Shown: piece by piece, positions 1-8,301 of the stretch
How the letters are laid out: every line of letters starts with the position of its first letter
Position numbering within the stretch: position 1 is the stretch's first letter
Source: Paenibacillus sabinae T27
GTDB lineage: Bacteria; Bacillota; Bacilli; Paenibacillales; Paenibacillaceae
Assembly (NCBI RefSeq): GCF_000612505.1
Contig: NZ_CP004078.1
Span: forward strand, 2,530,001 to 2,594,000
Length of the DNA stretch: 64,000 nucleotides
Direction of reading: 5' to 3'
Made by a program: the position numbers and the translations under genes
The notes under the pieces: model-generated
What the model was told of the DNA's origin: nothing
The model's database searches: none
Seen by the model: the letters and a program-made list of their open reading frames with translations, nothing else

Positions 1-4
1 GAAA

Positions 5-949
5 TTGACGGAAGAAGAGCAAGGAAGGCTTGCCCAAGCAGCCTTTGGCGTTGGCACAGTAATCTTGAGTACGAGGGAGCTGACTGGCGGATTTTTCAAT
101 ACTGCATATGAGCTTGCTCTTGCTGACGGGAGAGAGGCGATCCTGAAGATCGCTCCATCGGACATGGTTGAAATGCTCAGCTATGAGCGGAACATTATGC
201 GCGCCGAAGTGGAAGCGCTTCGATTAGTAAAGGCGTCCGGTATCGCGCCGGTTCCCGAAGTGTACGCTTATGATGACAGCCGGTCCGTCCTTCCGCATGA
301 ATATTTCTTCATGGAGAAAGTCAAAGGCAGGCCATACAACGAAGTCCGGGAAGAGATGACAGCGGGCGAGAGAGCGGAAATTGAACGGGAGCTTGGCCGT
401 TATAATCGGCGGATCAACGAAGTGCGAGGCGAACAGTTCGGTTTGTTCAACCATGCGCCCGAGATAACGAAGGGAAAATGGCGGGAAACCTTCGCCGGAT
501 TGATCGGCGATGTGCTGGACGATGCGGTGCGGCTGGGCGCTTCGCTGCCGATTGACCGGACAGAGTTGGAGCAGGGGATTGATACCTTGCTGCCCGCGCT
601 TGATGAAGTGATAGAGCCGAGGCTGGTGCATTGGGATTTGTGGGACGGCAATATTTTTGTTGCCGATGGTCAAATTACGTCGCTGATCGATTGGGAGCGG
701 GCGCTGTGGGGTGATCCGTTGATGGAGCATTATTTTCGTTCATTTATAGATTCGCAAGGCTTCCGCGAGGGGTATGACACAAGTATATTCGGCACTCCCG
801 GCGTACAAGCGCGCAAAGAGCTGTATGATCTCTATTTCAATTTGATTGCCGTTATCGAGTATTACTCACGCAAATACGATAACAGCGGTTATCTGGATTG
901 GGCGACTGGCCAATTGCTCGAAGGCTGGGAAAGGATTGGGAAAAAATAA
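5..949 (+). CDS. APH/choline-kinase-like phosphotransferase
   Basis: This protein of about 314 residues belongs to the aminoglycoside-phosphotransferase/choline-kinase fold, which moves the ATP gamma-phosphate to a small hydroxylated substrate. The catalytic loop HWDLWDGNIF (about residue 212) gives the HxDxxxxN signature, and IDWERALWGDP just after it gives the metal-binding Asp. The N-terminal lobe shows a kinase-like 'ELTGGFFNTAYEL' loop and a Lys in 'EAILKIAP'. The first possible codon is a TTG only 4 bases from the window edge, so the true start may lie outside. The substrate cannot be told from sequence, and resistance should not be assumed. Confidence 0.8.
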   Translation: MTEEEQGRLAQAAFGVGTVILSTRELTGGFFNTAYELALADGREAILKIAPSDMVEMLSYERNIMRAEVEALRLVKASGIAPVPEVYAYDDSRSVLPHEYFFMEKVKGRPYNEVREEMTAGERAEIERELGRYNRRINEVRGEQFGLFNHAPEITKGKWRETFAGLIGDVLDDAVRLGASLPIDRTELEQGIDTLLPALDEVIEPRLVHWDLWDGNIFVADGQITSLIDWERALWGDPLMEHYFRSFIDSQGFREGYDTSIFGTPGVQARKELYDLYFNLIAVIEYYSRKYDNSGYLDWATGQLLEGWERIGKK

Positions 950-1013
950 AGTTGTAGACTGAACAGCGGTGTTTCGAACGGGCTGGGGTAGTTTAACGGA
1001 ACCAAACAAGGGG

Positions 1014-1043
1014 GTGTCCCAAAGCCATGAAATGCTGGGACAC
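1014..1043. repeat. Intergenic hairpin, possible terminator
   Basis: GTGTCCCA and TGGGACAC form a perfect 8-bp stem 65 bases after the phosphotransferase stop. It lacks a long T-run. It may be a weak terminator or part of a dispersed intergenic element. A second inverted repeat follows at 1113-1127 and 1147-1161 (14 of 15 matches). Confidence 0.45.
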
Positions 1044-1251
1044 TCTTGGATTAAGATTTACTTAGGCACTTCGTGAGGACGCTCCGCGAACGGACCGTTG
1101 TTCCAATCGCTGTTGTGTCCAGATTTTATTAATCTCCTTGGCGGTGAAAATCCGGACACAAAGGCGAACGCTACCGCTTTTCCACAATCGTTCCGTCCTC
1201 TCCGCTGCATTAAGCGTAAAGCGTCTCTTCATTCATTTAAAAACAAACAAA

Positions 1252-1440
1252 GAAACCGCCCTTGCGGATGTATTCCTCTCGGCAAATCGCCAAAGCTGTC
1301 CGGGAAAGTAAGATTTGCTTCCCCGGCTGCCGAAGTACAAGCAATACCAAGCCCTGCTCGGTGACCGGAACAGCTTCAGCAAGACCGATACGGATGCCAC
1401 GTTCATGAGGATGAAGGAAGATCAAGTCACTGTAGACCAA
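1252..1440 (+). mobile_element. IS1182-family transposase remnant
   Basis: Two pieces of an IS1182-type transposase are readable on the plus strand in different frames. The first, near 1252-1310, reads MYSSRQIAKAVRES, matching the family's 'YSSRxIAKAxREN' segment. The second, 1327-1440, reads LPKYKQYQALL then GDRNSFSKTDTDATFMRMKE, matching the family's 'GxRNSxSKTDPDATFMRMKED' block. The middle of the gene is missing, the frames are broken, and no complete terminal repeats are seen, so it is a dead fragment. Family assignment rests on recalled motifs. Confidence 0.7.
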
Positions 1441-1485
1441 AAACGTCGGGCCGCGATTCTCCAATAACAGGGAGAATCGCGGCCC
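1439..1485 (-). terminator. Strong intrinsic terminator (minus strand)
   Basis: GGGCCGCGATTCTCC (1448-1462) and GGAGAATCGCGGCCC (1471-1485) form a perfect 15-bp stem. On the minus strand it is followed by five T residues. It sits just past the decayed minus-strand gene at 1489-1790 and was probably its terminator. Confidence 0.75.
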
Positions 1486-1488
1486 GGC

Positions 1489-1790
1489 TTAATTCTTCTT
1501 GTAATCTTCATATGGTTTAGCTGCCACTGGAGTAAAAAATCTACTTGGGACAGCTCCTTGTTCGAAAATGGTTTTTTAATATGAGAGGTACGTAATCGGG
1601 ACGGTATTGCTCCATAGAAATCCGGTGAGGTCGGTGCTGCCGGGCCTACCATCAGTCGCTGAAATTCAAATGGTTGTACCAACCGGGATTCCCGTAATAG
1701 GAAGCGTGTTCTCGAAACTCCCATTTGTATCGGATGCTGCATTGACACTCGTTTCATTTCCTATGACTCCCACCACGAGGCTCTTTCGTT
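1489..1790 (-). pseudogene. Decayed C-terminus of a secreted Ig-like surface protein
   Basis: The minus strand carries one long reading interrupted by two stops. The pieces are GNETSVNAASDTNGSFENT followed by LPITGIPVGTTI-stop, then ISATDGRPGSTDLTGF with a short tail and a stop, then KTIFEQGAVPSRFFTP and VAAKPYEDYKKN-stop, directly before a strong terminator. The alternating Thr/Ser/Gly/Asp composition with 'A-x-D-x-N-G-S-F' resembles bacterial Ig-like repeat domains. No intact open frame covers it, so I call it a pseudogene. The family is a guess from composition. Confidence 0.4.
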
Positions 1791-1811
1791 TTGGTGTGTC
1801 AGTTTAATACT

Positions 1812-2690
1812 TTATTTTTCCAAGACAACTGCCCGCTCCGAGTGAAATAAGCAGTACAGCATAATAGCCTGCTGGACGAACAGAAGGCATTTTTTAAATT
1901 CATACCCGACAAAATAATCCGAGCTTATGGCATCCGCTGCGACCTCTTCCCCTCGGAAAAATGGTGGGCATGGATTGAGCAGCGCACCGGGCCTCGCCAT
2001 CTGCAAACGCTGCAAATCCAGTTGGTATTTCCCTATGTATTCGGCCGTACGGTATTCCTCCGGTAAAGAGTCGGTCAGCAGGATGTCGCTCTGCGGCAAA
2101 ATCTCCTCTAAACGGGTATGAAACATGTAGTTGGCGGTCTCCGGTCCAAGCGAATTTCCCTCGGTGCAGACATGGTGGAAGTTTAGGTTCATCATCCTCG
2201 CCATGCTCATCCATGTTCGGCTGATGTTGCCCGCCGGGCCCACAAAGGTATAGACCAAATCCTTGTAATCCGGCCTTCGTCTGCTGATGGCATATAGGTC
2301 GGACATGATTTCGCACGGATGGTTCTCCGAAGTCATCGCATTGATGACAGGAATTGAAGCACCCCGTGACAGTTCCCTGAGTTTATGAAGGTTCGGATGC
2401 CGGACTACGGCCGCATCGGCCCAGTTCGCCATATAGCTAATGACATCGGCGAGCTGTTCACGCTTATTCAGAGCTTCAGGGGAAATGCAAATATACTCTC
2501 CCCGCAGATCGCGGATGCCTTTTTCAAAGCTTACTCTCGTGCGAAGACTCGATTCGGGAAAAAATAAAATGAACGTTTTTCCCAGAAGAAGGGGTTGTTC
2601 CCGGTTCTGACAAAGCCGGTCGGCCAGGTTAAAAATTTCTTGGATCTGTTCAGGCTTCCACTCCTCAATATCCAGAAAATGCATAGTCAT
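1812..2690 (-). CDS. Ornithine/aspartate carbamoyltransferase family protein
   Basis: This protein of about 292 residues has the carbamoyltransferase layout: the carbamoyl-phosphate loop PESSLRTRVSFEKG (residues about 45-58) and ENHPCEIMSDL in place of the usual HPxQ. The C-terminal segment LNPCPPFFRGEEV differs from the HCLP motif of ornithine enzymes and is closer to HPGPxxRGxE of aspartate enzymes. The acceptor amine is therefore uncertain. The chosen ATG at 2690 follows AAGGA; a longer frame upstream runs into the response-regulator gene and has no support. It lies 22 bases after the YesN-like gene, as the last gene of a sensor kinase/regulator operon. That is an unusual place for a biosynthetic transferase, and it is not with arginine or pyrimidine genes. 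Confidence 0.75.
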   Translation of the reverse strand: MTMHFLDIEEWKPEQIQEIFNLADRLCQNREQPLLLGKTFILFFPESSLRTRVSFEKGIRDLRGEYICISPEALNKREQLADVISYMANWADAAVVRHPNLHKLRELSRGASIPVINAMTSENHPCEIMSDLYAISRRRPDYKDLVYTFVGPAGNISRTWMSMARMMNLNFHHVCTEGNSLGPETANYMFHTRLEEILPQSDILLTDSLPEEYRTAEYIGKYQLDLQRLQMARPGALLNPCPPFFRGEEVAADAISSDYFVGYEFKKCLLFVQQAIMLYCLFHSERAVVLEK

Positions 2691-2712
2691 CACGTCCTTA
2701 ATTAGTTTCGAG

Positions 2713-4326
2713 TTATACCGGAGGTACAGGCGCCATCTCCTTCCGGCTTTTCCGGTATTCATTCGGACTACATCCGGCCTCTTGTTTGAACAGCTTGGAA
2801 AAATGCGAATAATTGGCGTACCCGACCTTGCTTGCGATCGCATAGACCGACAGTTGAGTCGTTTCAAGCAGATGCTTGGCCGCCGAAATCCGTGCCTGAA
2901 TGATATAGTTTCCGAGCGAAATACCCGTTTCTTTTTTGAACAGTCTTGCCAGATAATCCGGATTGAGATAGACGGTCTCCGCCAGACTCATTCTGGACAA
3001 ATCATCGCCGCAGTGGGTATGGATGTAATGCTTGATTTCATGGACGACCGATTTGGGCTGCTCGGTAAATTGACGATAATCCGCTGCGGTGCTTACCAAA
3101 TAGCCAATGTATTTTTGCATATCTTCTATGGAATTCAGCGACTGCACGAACAATTGATCTCCGGTTCTTCCAGTATACAATTTGTGCGCCTCAATTTCTT
3201 TGCTCTTCAAATGGGCATAGACAAGCTGGGCAATATCGAGCCGGAGCAGGCTCAGGAGTGACATGTTCAGGACTTGACCTTGATTAAGCTTGTGCAGATA
3301 ATCTCCAGTTTCTTTCAAAAAAGCGTCATAAGCGTTCTCATTCAGCAGTTGCTCAAGCAAACTGAGGTCGGGCGGTGAATATACGGCCTCCGGGCGGTGA
3401 TACTGTTCCAGCCAAAAGATCCGGTTGCGGTGCTTGATCATCTCGTCGTTCAACTTCAGAAGGTCTTTGATCGCTTTACGGATGTGTTCAAGCGTGCGGG
3501 ATTCGGCGATATTGCAGCTGGCATCGCATTTGAGATACTTGCCTGCCTGCCCGATAAAAGAAGCACAAATGCGTTCAATAATCCGGGGATCGGGGGCATG
3601 ATTCCATTTCAGGATCACCATCCAGTTATATTCCTTGAATTCCGTAATCGCCTCGACCGAGAAGCCGGAGTCCTGGAACAGCTCATACATTACATTTAGC
3701 AGCGCGTAATCGAACAGGCTTTTATCGTCGTCGCCCAAGCATTTGTCATAGGGAAACAGATTGACCAGAACGGGAAGAAAGCGATCTTCCGCTTGATAGG
3801 GGAGATTCTGCTGCTCCACGAAAGCGGCGAACGAAGAAGGGCTTGACGGAAAGTCTTTCCCCAGGATCAGTCTGCGCCAGAAATCCTCGAGCAGGGTCTT
3901 CCGGTTCTTCTGCCACAAATGCCCTTCGTGTATGGCCCTTTCATTGCTTTGCTGCTCTTTCGCCTTGGCAACGGCTTTCTGAATGATGAGCGTCAATTTG
4001 TCGAACTCGATCGGCTTCAGGAAATAATCGAAGCTTTGCAGCTCGATCGCTTTTTGGGCATAGTTGAAATCGGCATAATTGGTCAGGATGATGGCCTGAA
4101 CGCTGTAATGCTCCTCCCGAATCCAGGCCAGCAGCTCAAGCCCGCTTCCCTGGGGCATCTCGATATCGCAGATGACGATTTGCACCGGGTGCTGCAGCAG
4201 AATCTCTCGGGCTTGCGCCACATTGTAAGCGGTATAAATATTTTCGATGGATAATGCTTTCCAGTCTATTTTTTTCTCCAGAGCCGTTATGACAAAATAA
4301 TCATCGTCCACCAGCAAAATGTTCAT
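2713..4326 (-). CDS. YesN-type response regulator, receiver plus AraC domain
   Basis: This cytoplasmic response regulator has 537 residues. The N-terminal receiver has the acidic pocket VDDD at residues 6-9 and the phospho-acceptor Asp54 in VICDIEMPQGSG. A long linker (about 130-420) follows. The C-terminal AraC/XylS domain holds two helix-turn-helix units, ending in 'VYAIASKVGYANYSHFSKLF' and 'GCSPNEYRKSR'. It starts 22 bases after the sensor kinase gene, with which it forms a YesM/YesN-type pair. In Paenibacillus such pairs normally switch on the adjacent sugar ABC importer, here the divergent genes at 6401-9912. Direct repeats at 6221-6235 and 6296-6311 are candidate binding sites. Confidence 0.9.
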   Translation of the reverse strand: MNILLVDDDYFVITALEKKIDWKALSIENIYTAYNVAQAREILLQHPVQIVICDIEMPQGSGLELLAWIREEHYSVQAIILTNYADFNYAQKAIELQSFDYFLKPIEFDKLTLIIQKAVAKAKEQQSNERAIHEGHLWQKNRKTLLEDFWRRLILGKDFPSSPSSFAAFVEQQNLPYQAEDRFLPVLVNLFPYDKCLGDDDKSLFDYALLNVMYELFQDSGFSVEAITEFKEYNWMVILKWNHAPDPRIIERICASFIGQAGKYLKCDASCNIAESRTLEHIRKAIKDLLKLNDEMIKHRNRIFWLEQYHRPEAVYSPPDLSLLEQLLNENAYDAFLKETGDYLHKLNQGQVLNMSLLSLLRLDIAQLVYAHLKSKEIEAHKLYTGRTGDQLFVQSLNSIEDMQKYIGYLVSTAADYRQFTEQPKSVVHEIKHYIHTHCGDDLSRMSLAETVYLNPDYLARLFKKETGISLGNYIIQARISAAKHLLETTQLSVYAIASKVGYANYSHFSKLFKQEAGCSPNEYRKSRKEMAPVPPV

Positions 4327-4348
4327 GGATCACACCTCTTTTGGCTGT

Positions 4349-6091
4349 TCATGAGTCGGTGTTAATGAAAGGGAGGGATATCGTAACGCAAGCGCCGCCG
4401 TCCGCACCGTTGGCAAATTCGACATTCGCCTTCTGGCGGTAAAGAAGGTTCAGCCGCTGCAGGACATTCATGATGCCGATCCGGCTGCCGCCGGTTTGAA
4501 CGAACGGCTCGCCATTCGCCAATTTCTCCAGAATGTCCGGCGGAAATCCCGGGCCGGTATCGGTAATCTCGATGATCGTCATTTCTTCCTCAGCCGTCGA
4601 TATCCGCTTGAACACTGTCAGTGTAATCTGCAGCTCGCGGTCTCTCGAAACGGCATATTTGACGGAATTCTCAATAAAGGTCTGCAGCATTAGCGGCGGG
4701 ACCATGGTGCCAATCGTATCTTCCGACTGCTCGATGCGGTAGCTGAAGGCGCCCTGGTAGCGCGATTTTTGAATATCCAGATACGTGCGGACATGTTCGA
4801 TTTCATCCTCCAGACGGACAAAGTTCTCGCCGCTTTGAAAAATATACCGGAAATACTTGGAGGTCGACATCGCCATATTCTCGATTTCCTCGTACATTTG
4901 AATTTGGGCCATGCTGTAAATGCTCGTCAGGCAGTTCAGGAAAAAATGAGGCTTGATCTGCAGCTTCATGTAATCCAGCCGTATTCGCTGCTTCTCCAGC
5001 TCCTGCTCGTACATGGCGATTTTATAGGTTTTGATTTGCTCAACCAGATCTTTGAACTGCGCGTTCGCCCGTTCTAGCTCAATGATTCTGCCGGTTTTAA
5101 TATCCGCAGGTGCTTCGCCTTCGTTAATCCGAGCTAAATTTCGCGAGAAGCTTCGGATCGGGCCGAGAACTCTTTTTCGGAATAACAGCATGACGGCGCT
5201 TAGCACAAACACGACGATGAAGAACATCAGCATAATCAGCAGCTGAGCAATGACGATCTTCTCAAACGCCCCGAACTTGATGACCATCTTGACGCTGAAC
5301 GTCGAGTTGGAGAATTCGTTGGTGACGACCCTTCCGGACCGAAGGAAATTCAGCACAGAGGATGCCGGGCTTTCTGCATGCGCTGACAGGCTCCCGGATA
5401 TTGGAGTGGACAAGGTTCTTCCCTGTATATCCACAAGCGACGCATAGCCGTTCTTTCCAAGATTAATCTGACGTAGAGGCCGGATCAGGTCATCCGCGGA
5501 AATGAGGGCGATCAAATAACGGTTGTAGTAAGGCACAATGTTGATAACATAATACTTGCCCCCGGCAGAAATAGGCGTCCATTTGGAATAAAATTTCTCG
5601 AACAGGTTCTTGTCCTCTATGTAGGAAACCATTTGATCTTTCAGATTGCGGTAATCCGTATAGGAAATGCTCATTGGTGCGCAGTTCAGAAAAAAGGACT
5701 GATTCTTCAAGTAGAAGAAGAAGTTGTATTCCAGGCCGTAATTTTTTTGCAGCTCGGTAAACCGTTTGTACAGATTTTCGTTAGCTTTTATGAACGGAGT
5801 GCTGTTCATGCCGTAGGCATTCATCATGTTCAGGCTTTCGTCGTTCGCCAGCGTCCAGCCCATGTAGTGATTGATGTAAGCAAAATCATGATTGATCCGA
5901 TTAATATAGAGGTCGGCCGTATCCTGCAAATACCGCGTTGACTGCTGCTTGACGATGAAAATGGAAGCAAAGCTGATGATAAAGTCCAGCACAAGCACAG
6001 AGAAAGAAATGATAATCATAATTTTTACATAATGCTTGATGGGATAAGGCTTGTTTCCAGTTTTTTTTCCCATAGGCCTTAAGAGCCGCAT
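4349..6091 (-). CDS. YesM-type sensor histidine kinase
   Basis: This membrane kinase has about 580 residues. A first transmembrane helix (about residues 27-50) is followed by an extracellular sensor domain, a second helix (about 280-305), a HAMP-like linker, then the His_kinase domain with the phospho-acceptor in LQIKPHFFLNCL and a HATPase lobe with N-box ENSVKYA and ITDTGPGFPP. This is the LytS/YesM class, whose partners are AraC-type regulators like the next gene. Either ATG 6091 (a GGAAAGG directly abutting) or ATG 6073 (MGKKTGNK) could be the start; neither has ideal spacing. It is transcribed away from the ABC importer and probably senses its substrate or a binding-protein complex. Confidence 0.88.
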   Translation of the reverse strand: MRLLRPMGKKTGNKPYPIKHYVKIMIIISFSVLVLDFIISFASIFIVKQQSTRYLQDTADLYINRINHDFAYINHYMGWTLANDESLNMMNAYGMNSTPFIKANENLYKRFTELQKNYGLEYNFFFYLKNQSFFLNCAPMSISYTDYRNLKDQMVSYIEDKNLFEKFYSKWTPISAGGKYYVINIVPYYNRYLIALISADDLIRPLRQINLGKNGYASLVDIQGRTLSTPISGSLSAHAESPASSVLNFLRSGRVVTNEFSNSTFSVKMVIKFGAFEKIVIAQLLIMLMFFIVVFVLSAVMLLFRKRVLGPIRSFSRNLARINEGEAPADIKTGRIIELERANAQFKDLVEQIKTYKIAMYEQELEKQRIRLDYMKLQIKPHFFLNCLTSIYSMAQIQMYEEIENMAMSTSKYFRYIFQSGENFVRLEDEIEHVRTYLDIQKSRYQGAFSYRIEQSEDTIGTMVPPLMLQTFIENSVKYAVSRDRELQITLTVFKRISTAEEEMTIIEITDTGPGFPPDILEKLANGEPFVQTGGSRIGIMNVLQRLNLLYRQKANVEFANGADGGACVTISLPFINTDS

Positions 6092-6220
6092 CCTTTCCGC
6101 GAGTTTCCTTTATTGAATGCGTTTTATTTTATGGGGGGCAGATCTATTATAAAACCTTTATGAGAAAAAACATATGATAACGGCACCGTTTTGCCTCAAA
6201 GTCCGGAAAGCGCATACAAA

Positions 6221-6350
6221 AGTCGGAATACCGTCAACTTTTCCTGCTAAGAAGGGGAGGCCGGTCTTCCAAACTTCATAATAACGGTCTTCAAAGGTCC
6301 GAATACCCGTCTTATGAAGTCCAGTATATGGGAAATGAGAAAGGTATACT
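6221..6350 (+). promoter_or_regulatory. Promoter region of sugar importer with direct repeats
   Basis: The 309-base gap between the divergent kinase and permease genes holds a direct repeat: AGTCGGAATACCGTC at 6221-6235 and GGTCCGAATACCCGTC at 6296-6311. A good -10 box TATACT lies at 6345-6350, but the -35 position (CAGTAT) is poor. That combination fits an activator-dependent promoter driven by the YesN-like regulator. The role of the repeats is inferred. Confidence 0.45.
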
Positions 6351-6400
6351 AAAGGTGTTCAAAGGTTCAGACAGATTCAAGAAGAAAAGGAGGGGATGTC

Positions 6401-7324
6401 ATGCGAGCCGGTCAATTTGCTCCGGGGCGGACAATCGGACAGATAAGACGGAACTGGGGACTCTATCTGCTGCTGCTTCCCGCTGTGGTGCTCACGCTAT
6501 TATTCGCCTACAAACCGATGTACGGGGTGATTATTGCCTTCAAGGATTACAGTCCGGCTTCGGGAATTACCGGCAGCCCATGGGCCGGGTTCAAGTATTT
6601 CGAGAAATTCTTTCATTCCTATCAATTTACGACGACGATCAAGAATACGCTTGTCATCAGCGTGTACAGCCTGATTACTTTTCCGATTCCGATCCTGCTG
6701 GCTCTGATGGTTAATCAGATGAGGCCCAACCGGTTTCGGCGGTTTTTCCAGACGGTATCGTATATGCCGCATTTTATCTCGACGGTCGTTATGGTGGGAC
6801 TGATGATGATTTTATTTTCCCCCAGCACCGGTTTGCTCGGCAGTCTGTATCAGCTGTTCGGGGGAGAAGCTCCCGATTTGATGGGCTCCGCCGGTTTATT
6901 CAGCAGCGTGTATGTCTGGTCGGATGTGTGGCAGCATGTCGGGTGGGACAGCATTATTTATATCGCCGCGCTTTCGGCAGTCGATCCCAGTCTTTATGAG
7001 GCGGCAACCGTGGACGGAGCGAGCCGCTTTCACAAAATCCGCTATATCGATATTCCCATGCTTATGCCGACAGCGATAACGCTGCTTATTCTGCGGGTCG
7101 GCGGGCTGCTTGGGGTCGGTTTTGAAAAGGTGTATCTGATGCAGAATGACCTGAATATCACCTCAAGTGAAATCCTTTCCACCTATGTGTACAAAATCGG
7201 GCTGCTCAGCAGCCAATACAGCTTTTCCTCGGCCATCAACTTGTTCAATACCGTCATTAACTTCATTCTATTGATTATGGTCAACCAGATTTCCAAAAAA
7301 TTCAGCGAAAACAGCTTGTGGTAG
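6401..7324 (+). CDS. CUT1 sugar ABC permease, LplB-like
   Basis: This inner-membrane permease of 307 residues has six predicted helices, starting WGLYLLLLPAVVLTLLF. The cytoplasmic EAA loop that docks the ATPase is present as 'YEAATVDGASRFHKIRYIDIP' in two parts around residues 197-217. The N-terminal 'PAVVLTLLFAYKPMYGVIIAFKDY' pattern is typical of LplB/YtcP partners. The ATG follows AAGGAGGGG. It is followed at 16 bases by the second permease. No ATPase is encoded here; such importers usually share an MsmX-like ATPase encoded elsewhere. Confidence 0.9.
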   Translation: MRAGQFAPGRTIGQIRRNWGLYLLLLPAVVLTLLFAYKPMYGVIIAFKDYSPASGITGSPWAGFKYFEKFFHSYQFTTTIKNTLVISVYSLITFPIPILLALMVNQMRPNRFRRFFQTVSYMPHFISTVVMVGLMMILFSPSTGLLGSLYQLFGGEAPDLMGSAGLFSSVYVWSDVWQHVGWDSIIYIAALSAVDPSLYEAATVDGASRFHKIRYIDIPMLMPTAITLLILRVGGLLGVGFEKVYLMQNDLNITSSEILSTYVYKIGLLSSQYSFSSAINLFNTVINFILLIMVNQISKKFSENSLW

Positions 7325-7340
7325 TGGGGAGGAGTTCAGG

Positions 7341-8264
7341 ATGGGGTTTGTGGAAGCCGCGACCAACAAAAGTATGGGGAAAGTAAAAAACAGCCGTTCA
7401 TCCGACACGGTGATGGAAATTGCGATGTATGCGTTTGCAGTGATTTTTCTGGTGATTCTGATGTACCCGCTCTTTTTTATCATTATTGCGTCGTTCAGCG
7501 ATCCGTCTGCGGTGGCGAATGGACAGGTATGGCTGTTTCCGAAAGGGTTTACAATGGACGGCTACAGGGAACTGCTGCGCCATGAGAACATCTGGATCGG
7601 GTATCGAAACACCATCCTTTATACGGTCGTGGGGACCGCCATCGGGCTAATTGTCAATATTTCGGCGGCCTATGCGCTGTCAAGAAAGGACCTTTTCGGG
7701 CGCAAATTTCTTTCCTTGTTTTTCATCTTCACGATGTTTTTCAACGGCGGGTTGATCCCCACCTTCCTGACAGTCAGGGATTTTCATCTGTACGATACGT
7801 TCCTGGTCATGGTCCTGCCCTTCTCGGTTATCGTCTACGATATTATCGTCGCCCGGACGTTCTTTCAGTCGAGTATTCCCGGAGATTTGTGGGAGGCGGC
7901 GCAGATCGACGGATGCGGGAACCTCCGGTATTTTGTTCAGGTAGTTCTGCCGTTGTCGAAGGCGATTATTGCGGTTCTGGGCTTGTGGATCGCGGTCGGC
8001 TACTGGAATTCGTATTTTAACGCCTTGATTTATTTGAAAAATCCCGATTTGTATCCCTTGCAGCTCATCCTGCGCAATATTCTGATCACCAATCAGATGC
8101 AATCCAGCATGGGAACCGGAGAAGCCGCGCAGATCGCGCTGCGCCTGGCCAATTTGATGCGTTATTCCGTCATTATCGTTGCGACCGTCCCGATCCTGTG
8201 CCTATATCCGTTTGTACAAAAATACTTCAACCAAGGGGTGATGATCGGAGCCGTGAAGGAGTAG
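7341..8264 (+). CDS. CUT1 sugar ABC permease, LplC/YtcP-like
   Basis: This second permease subunit has 307 residues, six membrane spans and an EAA loop 'LWEAAQIDGCGNLRYFVQVVLP'. The N-terminal cytosolic stretch is followed by IAMYAFAVIFLVILMYPLFF. It pairs with the LplB-like subunit upstream to form the translocation path for a di- or oligosaccharide. The start follows GGGGAGGAG with good spacing. The next gene, the binding lipoprotein, starts 37 bases later, so the three genes form one operon. Confidence 0.9.
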   Translation: MGFVEAATNKSMGKVKNSRSSDTVMEIAMYAFAVIFLVILMYPLFFIIIASFSDPSAVANGQVWLFPKGFTMDGYRELLRHENIWIGYRNTILYTVVGTAIGLIVNISAAYALSRKDLFGRKFLSLFFIFTMFFNGGLIPTFLTVRDFHLYDTFLVMVLPFSVIVYDIIVARTFFQSSIPGDLWEAAQIDGCGNLRYFVQVVLPLSKAIIAVLGLWIAVGYWNSYFNALIYLKNPDLYPLQLILRNILITNQMQSSMGTGEAAQIALRLANLMRYSVIIVATVPILCLYPFVQKYFNQGVMIGAVKE

Positions 8265-8301
8265 CAGCATTGATCCTAAATTGAATCAGGGGGAATCACG
8301 A

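Noticed and set aside
5..949. Aminoglycoside resistance gene
   Set aside because: Only the general phosphotransferase fold is visible; nothing indicates an antibiotic substrate.
1098..1364. 88-residue plus-strand frame
   Set aside because: It crosses the transposase debris in a third frame and matches nothing.
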